A stretch of 9,499 nucleotides of DNA from Rhodospirillales bacterium (GTDB taxonomy: Bacteria > Pseudomonadota > Alphaproteobacteria > Acetobacterales > Acetobacteraceae), in assembly GCA_903644035.1 (NCBI GenBank), contig CAHJXG010000424.1, positions 1 through 9,499 of the forward strand, given 5' to 3'. The number at the start of each line of letters is the position of its first letter. The first letter of the stretch is position 1. Shown here piece by piece: positions 6,530 to 9,499 of this stretch. The notes beneath the pieces were generated by a model, which was given only the letters and a program-made list of their open reading frames with translations, was not told the DNA's origin and made no database searches. A program made the translations under genes and the position numbers.

Positions 6530-7678
6530 ATGTCCGAAGCGTCAGCCGCACCGAAGCCGAAGAAGTCCGTCGCCCTGTCGGGCGTCATCGCGGGCAACAC
6601 CGCGCTGTGCACCGTGGGCCGCACGGGCAACGACCTGCACTACCGCGGCTACGACATCCTCGACGTGGCGGAAACCAGCGAGTTCGAGGAGATCGCCCAC
6701 CTGCTGGTCTATGGCTGGCTGCCCAACACGGCGGAGCTTCGCGCCTACAAGACCAAGCTCAAGGCGCTCCGCGGCATCCCCGCCAGCGTGCGCCTGGTGC
6801 TGGAGGCGCTGCCGGCCGCCACCCACCCGATGGACGTGATGCGCACGGCCGCAAGCGCGCTCGGCTGCACGCTCCCGGAGAAGGAGGACCACAACCAGCC
6901 CGGCGCCCGCGACATCGCCGACCGGCTGATGGCAAGCCTCGGCTCCATGCTGCTGTACTGGCACCACTGGACGCAGAACGGCCGCCGCATCGAGGTCGAG
7001 ACCGACGACGACAGCATCGGCGCGCATTTCCTGCATCTGCTGCACGGCAGGGCCTGTGGCCCCGAATGGGAACGGGCGATGCACACCTCGCTGATCCTGT
7101 ATGCGGAGCACGAGTTCAACGCGAGCACCTTCACCGCCCGCGTGGTCGCCGGCACCGGGTCGGACATGTACTCCGCCATCACCGCCGGCATCGGCGCCCT
7201 GCGCGGCCCGAAGCACGGCGGCGCCAACGAGGCCGCGCTCGACATCCAGCAGCGCTACGCCTCAGCGGAGGCGGCGGAGGCCGACATCCGGGCGCGGGTC
7301 GCGGCCAAGGAGGTGGTGATCGGCTTCGGCCACCCGGTCTACACCACCGCCGATCCCCGCAACGTCGTCATCAAGGAGGTTGCCCGGCGGCTGAGCCAGG
7401 CGTCCGGCGGCATGACGCGCTTCGAGGTCGCCGAGCGGATCGAGGCGGTGATGGCGGACACCAAGCGCATGTTCGCGAACCTCGATTGGTTCAGCGCCGT
7501 GTCCTACCACCAAATGGGCGTGCCGACCGCGATGTTCACGCCGCTGTTCGTGATCTCGCGCACCAGCGGCTGGGCGGCGCATGTCATCGAGCAGCGGGTG
7601 GACAACAAGATCATCCGGCCGGCCGCGAACTACACCGGTCCGGAAAACCTGGCGTTCGTGCCGCTTTCCCAGCGCTGA
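6530..7678 (+). CDS. prpC: 2-methylcitrate synthase
   Basis: A 382-residue cytoplasmic enzyme of the citrate synthase family, condensing propionyl-CoA with oxaloacetate to 2-methylcitrate and CoA. It matches proteobacterial PrpC almost end to end. [11 protein letters not shown] (9-19) and [20 protein letters not shown] (21-40) are PrpC-specific N-terminal blocks, followed by [16 protein letters not shown] (91-106), [11 protein letters not shown] (191-201), GPKHGGANE with His229, GFGHPVYT with His268 and [10 protein letters not shown] with Asp319. The last three are the usual catalytic His-His-Asp. The C-terminal [15 protein letters not shown] (358-372) is also typical. The short N-terminus and length point to PrpC rather than the longer type-II citrate synthase GltA. 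PrpC enzymes often also accept acetyl-CoA, so partial citrate synthase activity is possible. prpB is not downstream; the next gene, 249 bp on, is a histone-like protein. Confidence 0.96.
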   Translation: MSEASAAPKPKKSVALSGVIAGNTALCTVGRTGNDLHYRGYDILDVAETSEFEEIAHLLVYGWLPNTAELRAYKTKLKALRGIPASVRLVLEALPAATHPMDVMRTAASALGCTLPEKEDHNQPGARDIADRLMASLGSMLLYWHHWTQNGRRIEVETDDDSIGAHFLHLLHGRACGPEWERAMHTSLILYAEHEFNASTFTARVVAGTGSDMYSAITAGIGALRGPKHGGANEAALDIQQRYASAEAAEADIRARVAAKEVVIGFGHPVYTTADPRNVVIKEVARRLSQASGGMTRFEVAERIEAVMADTKRMFANLDWFSAVSYHQMGVPTAMFTPLFVISRTSGWAAHVIEQRVDNKIIRPAANYTGPENLAFVPLSQR

Positions 7679-7693
7679 GCCGGGCCTGGCGGC

Positions 7694-7723
7694 GTCGCGC
7701 CAACATGACCGGCGAGGCGCGAC
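7694..7723 (+). terminator. Stem-loop after prpC, possible weak terminator
   Basis: GTCGCGCC (7694-7701) pairs perfectly with GGCGCGAC (7716-7723) around a 14-base loop, 16 bp past the prpC stop. No T-run follows, so termination would be weak or assisted, or the hairpin may protect the mRNA 3' end. Confidence 0.35.
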
Positions 7724-7760
7724 CCCTCGGGCCGGGTGCATGGTGGTTGCCTCGGGGCCA

Positions 7761-7781
7761 GAAATTTGTGTCGAAATTTGT
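7761..7781 (+). repeat. Tandem direct repeat GAAATTTGT x2
   Basis: GAAATTTGT occurs at 7761-7769 and again at 7773-7781, a 12-bp period, in the most AT-rich stretch of a GC-rich window. Each copy contains the palindrome AAATTT. It lies upstream of the histone-like gene, where an activator could bind. The rest of the non-coding stretch 7679-7927 holds the stem-loop, the promoter candidate, a CGTTAACG palindrome (7843-7850) next to a GANTC site (7850-7854), and the Shine-Dalgarno. Confidence 0.5.
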
Positions 7782-7799
7782 AGGGAATGCTGGTTTTCA

Positions 7800-7828
7800 T
7801 TGACATAGGCCCCAGCGCCGCGTGACGT
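7800..7828 (+). promoter_or_regulatory. Candidate promoter for the histone-like gene
   Basis: A perfect -35 TTGACA (7800-7805) is followed after 17 bp by TGACGT (7823-7828), a poor -10; shifting by two bases gives ACGTAA. A leader of about 90 bases would precede ATG 7928. The local drop in GC supports a promoter here more than the -10 does. Confidence 0.3.
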
Positions 7829-7911
7829 AAATCCGGTCGGTACGTTAACGATTCCCTCGGCATCGCGCCGCGGCTCGCCGTGCCCCGCGACGTGCGTCAT
7901 GCAACCCCGTC

Positions 7912-7919
7912 AAGGAAGG
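7912..7919 (+). promoter_or_regulatory. Strong Shine-Dalgarno deciding the histone-like start
   Basis: AAGGAAGG lies 8 bp before ATG 7928. The frame is open from an earlier ATG at 7880, but that start has no such site and would place this Shine-Dalgarno inside the coding region. Confidence 0.7.
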
Positions 7920-7927
7920 GATCCCTG

Positions 7928-8227
7928 ATGAACGACGACAAGACGACGAAGCGCCCGCGGGCGCAGGCCATGGCCGTCCGTGCCCCCGCCAAAGCGAAGG
8001 CCGCCCCCGCCAAGGCGGCCAAGCCGGCAGCAGCGAAGACCGCCGCAGCAAAGCCCGCAGCAAAGAAGGCCACCGCGCCCAAGGCTGCCGCGCCGGACAA
8101 GAGCGCCGCCGCCAAGACCATGAAGACCGCCAAGACGCCGGCGGCCCGCAGCGCCGCTGCCAAGACGCTCAGCGCCACAAGCTCTGCGACCAAGAAGAAG
8201 CCCAAGTCGGCCAACGCCGCGACCTGA
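7928..8227 (+). CDS. Histone-H1-like Lys/Ala-rich protein
   Basis: A 99-residue, strongly basic, low-complexity protein. After a short acidic-then-basic N-terminus (MNDDKTTKRPRAQ), residues 18-95 are built almost only from Ala, Lys, Pro, Thr and Ser in irregular repeats such as AKAKAAPAKAAKPAAAKT and KPAAKKATAPKAA. This is the make-up of eukaryotic H1 C-terminal tails and of bacterial H1-like proteins, which bind and compact DNA without sequence specificity, and also of the tail of PhaF-type polyhydroxyalkanoate granule proteins. There is no phasin domain, signal peptide or membrane segment, so a free nucleoid-binding protein is the favoured reading. It appears to be a single-gene unit with its own leader and a strong terminator (8264-8298). 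The family call is compositional, since such proteins cannot be aligned reliably. Confidence 0.8.
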   Translation: MNDDKTTKRPRAQAMAVRAPAKAKAAPAKAAKPAAAKTAAAKPAAKKATAPKAAAPDKSAAAKTMKTAKTPAARSAAAKTLSATSSATKKKPKSANAAT

Positions 8228-8263
8228 ACGCCTCACGGCCCCAGGCACGCCCACCGTTGCTGG

Positions 8264-8298
8264 CCGCCATGCCGGATGCAAGCCCGGCATGGCGGTTT
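8264..8298 (+). terminator. Rho-independent terminator of the histone-like gene
   Basis: CCGCCATGCCGG (8264-8275) pairs perfectly over 12 bp with CCGGCATGGCGG (8284-8295) around an 8-base loop, followed at once by TTT. It starts 36 bp after the stop at 8227. The T-run is short, as is common in GC-rich alphaproteobacteria. It is oriented for the plus strand; read from the minus strand no T-run follows. The remaining bases to 8354 show nothing else. Confidence 0.75.
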
Positions 8299-8354
8299 AC
8301 CGATGTTGGGGCCGACCGCCGCGCCCCACCAACGCGACGTCAGCCAGGCGAAGG

Positions 8355-9020
8355 CTACTCCTCGGAGTAGCGCTGCTCGGCCCACGGGTCGCCGCGGTTG
8401 TGGTAGCCGCGCACCTCCCAGAAGCCCGGCCGGTCGTCGGTCCGGAACTCGATGCGCTGCAGCCACTTGGCGCTCTTCCAGAAATACAGGTGCGGCACCA
8501 CCAGCCGCAACGGCCCGCCATGGACCTGCGCGAGCGGCGCGCCCTGCCAGGAATGGGCGAGCAGCGCGCCCTCCGCTGCGAAGTCCTCGAGCGGCAGGTT
8601 CGTGGTGTAGCCGTCATAGCTCTGCAGCACGACGTGCCGGGCATCCGGCCGGGGGGCGACGGCCCGCAGCAGGTCACGGGTCAGCACGCCGTCCCATGCG
8701 TTGTCGTAGCGCGACCAGGTGGTGACGCAGTGGATGTCGGACACGGCGCGCGTCTGCGGCAGCGCCTGGAAGCCGGCCCAATCCCAAAGGATCGGCTGCC
8801 CGACCGCGCCGAACACCTCCAGGCGCCAGCGCGAGGCCGGGATGTCCGGGTGCATGCCCAGGTCCAGCACCGGCCAATCCGTCACCACATGCTGGCCCGG
8901 CGGCAGCCGCTCCGCCTCCGGCCGCGCCGTGTGGCCGGTCAGGAACCGGCCCTCCTGCGCCCAGCGCTGCTTCGTCGTCGTGAGCTTGGTCGGCGCGCCC
9001 GCGCCGGGACCCTCGGTCAT
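8355..9020 (-). CDS. Sulfite-oxidase-like molybdopterin oxidoreductase
   Basis: A 221-residue protein with one oxidoreductase molybdopterin-binding domain (sulfite oxidase/MsrP(YedY) fold). SDIHCVTTWSRYDNAWDGV (94-112) carries Cys98, the expected molybdenum ligand, and HGGPLRLVVPHLYFWKSAKW (167-186) is the usual second signature. The end, WEVRGYHNRGDPWAEQR, is typical of the 'sulfite oxidase-like' subfamily. There is no Tat signal, heme-binding domain or dimerisation domain, so it is a compact, probably cytoplasmic member. That is unlike MsrP, which is exported to repair methionine sulfoxide with a membrane partner. The substrate and redox partner are unknown. The start is ATG 9020, which overlaps the upstream monooxygenase stop as ATGA and has no Shine-Dalgarno of its own. 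Confidence 0.9.
   Translation of the reverse strand: MTEGPGAGAPTKLTTTKQRWAQEGRFLTGHTARPEAERLPPGQHVVTDWPVLDLGMHPDIPASRWRLEVFGAVGQPILWDWAGFQALPQTRAVSDIHCVTTWSRYDNAWDGVLTRDLLRAVAPRPDARHVVLQSYDGYTTNLPLEDFAAEGALLAHSWQGAPLAQVHGGPLRLVVPHLYFWKSAKWLQRIEFRTDDRPGFWEVRGYHNRGDPWAEQRYSEE
9017..9020 (-). other. ATGA stop/start overlap (monooxygenase/molybdoenzyme)
   Basis: The TGA ending the luciferase-like gene (9019-9017) shares two bases with the ATG of the molybdoenzyme (9020-9018). With no Shine-Dalgarno for the second gene, translational coupling is likely. Confidence 0.75.
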
Positions 9021-9499
9021 GCGGCGACGCGGTCGAGCGGCAGCGCGGCATGAGCCTCCGCCAGGACGGCATAGGACCGCTTGCGCGCCGCATGGTCCCA
9101 GATGGCCGAGGCGACCATGAGCTCGTCCGCGCCGGTCTGCTCCAGGAACTGCGCCAGGCCGCGCCGCACCGTCTCCGGCCCGCCCACGATGGAGCAGCGC
9201 AGCATGGCGCCGGCCTGCGCCTTCTCGGCGGGCGACCAATACGCCTCGATGTCGTCGATGGGCGGCAGCAGCTTGCCGCGGGTGCCGCGGAACATGTTGA
9301 CGAAGCTCTGCTGCGCCGAGGTGAACAGGCGCCGCGCCTCCGCGTCCGTGTCGGCGGCGATGACGTTCACGCCGACCATCGCGTGCGGGCGCTCGATCTG
9401 GCCGGGTTCGAAGCGCGCGCGGTAGATGTCCAGCGCCTGGTGCAGCGCCTCGGGCGCGAAGTGCGAGGCGAAGGCGTAGGGCAGGCCCAGCATGGCGGC
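9017..9499 (-). CDS. Luciferase-like flavin-dependent monooxygenase (partial, C-terminal half)
   Basis: The frame is open to the window edge and gives at least 160 C-terminal residues; an internal ATG at 9493 is not the true start because the sequence there is mid-domain. LGLPYAFASHFAPEALHQAL at the window end, then NVIAADTDAEARRLFTSAQQ, VGGPETVRRGLAQFLEQTGADELMV and a His/Ala-rich end are classic for the bacterial-luciferase-like (LLM) superfamily, in particular the group often annotated as MsnO8-like. These TIM-barrel enzymes use reduced FMN or F420 and oxygen (or only a hydride) on varied substrates, and the substrate here cannot be told. The ASHF block belongs to the part of the barrel next to the flavin. 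It is the upstream partner of the molybdoenzyme and is coupled to it by ATGA. Confidence 0.92.
   Translation of the reverse strand, partial: AAMLGLPYAFASHFAPEALHQALDIYRARFEPGQIERPHAMVGVNVIAADTDAEARRLFTSAQQSFVNMFRGTRGKLLPPIDDIEAYWSPAEKAQAGAMLRCSIVGGPETVRRGLAQFLEQTGADELMVASAIWDHAARKRSYAVLAEAHAALPLDRVAA

Noticed and set aside
4792..6630. Minus-strand open frame running antisense through prpD, up to 758 codons together with DUF983
   Set aside because: Only the last 145 residues (DUF983) look like a protein. The antisense part is rich in Arg, Gly, Val, Ala, Asp and His with no motif, as expected opposite a GC-rich gene. prpD on the plus strand is unmistakable.
6607..7803. Plus-strand 398-codon frame overlapping prpC
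   Set aside because: It is a shifted reading of prpC with Arg/Gly/Ala/Pro-rich content, while the prpC frame matches PrpC over its whole length.
7897..8214. Minus-strand Ala/Leu-rich frame that resembles a membrane protein
   Set aside because: Antisense of Ala/Lys codons (GCC, AAG) automatically yields Gly, Ala, Leu and Phe, so the hydrophobic look is an artefact. The plus strand has the Shine-Dalgarno and terminator.
8289..9053. Plus-strand 254-codon open frame
   Set aside because: It is antisense to the sulfite-oxidase-like gene and begins inside the terminator hairpin. No motif is seen.
9017..9493. ATG at 9493 as the real start of the luciferase-like gene
   Set aside because: The LGLPYAFASHF block is normally well inside these proteins, and the frame remains open to the window edge, so the gene is cut by the window.
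1..9499. CRISPR array, tRNA/rRNA, insertion sequence, phage or defence island
   Set aside because: No repeated spacer pattern, transposase, terminal inverted repeats, tRNA-like cloverleaf or defence-family motif was seen on either strand. Gene content is housekeeping metabolism with uniform high GC.

Overview
The window is very GC-rich, bacterial and densely coded. It looks like an alphaproteobacterium, most likely in or near the Acetobacteraceae/Rhodospirillales. The best anchor is a UPF0262 gene, a family I know essentially from Alphaproteobacteria. The lack of strong U-tracts and the Ala/Lys-rich histone-like protein fit this. The species call is an inference from gene content, not a measurement.

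Layout, left to right. (1) 1-1834, plus strand: the tail of a Lys/Ala/Pro-rich protein, a GT4-type glycosyltransferase with a TTG start, and a single-domain rhodanese. (2) 1838-4791, minus strand, facing the first block with 3 bp between the stop codons. Transcription runs DUF983 membrane protein, then UPF0262 (GTGA overlap), then mtnA (8-bp gap, Shine-Dalgarno inside the upstream stop), then a DUF2272 lipoprotein that also has a candidate promoter of its own. (3) 4792-5016: a divergent control region with candidate promoters for both directions. (4) 5017-7678, plus strand: prpD and prpC, the dehydratase and synthase of the methylcitrate cycle for propionyl-CoA, 13 bp apart. (5) 7679-8298: a relatively AT-rich leader with a short tandem repeat, a 99-residue histone-H1-like protein, and a clear hairpin terminator. 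(6) 8355-9499, minus strand: a luciferase-like flavin monooxygenase, cut by the window edge, whose stop overlaps the start (ATGA) of a cytoplasmic sulfite-oxidase-like molybdoenzyme.

How the genes work together: prpD and prpC are clearly one pathway unit, but prpB (methylisocitrate lyase) is not next to them. PrpD is of the mycobacterial sort, and mycobacteria also carry prpDC without an adjacent prpB. mtnA is a methylthioadenosine-salvage enzyme, here placed with two genes of unknown function rather than other mtn genes. The monooxygenase/molybdoenzyme pair is translationally coupled and may form a small sulfur-related module.

I found no tRNA, rRNA, CRISPR array, insertion sequence, phage gene or obvious defence system. 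Most of the window is ordinary chromosomal metabolism. The best leads are the prpDC pair without prpB, the coupled flavin/molybdenum pair, the DUF983-UPF0262-mtnA operon, and a DUF2272 protein that looks like a CHAP/NlpC-type hydrolase with Ser where the nucleophilic Cys would be.
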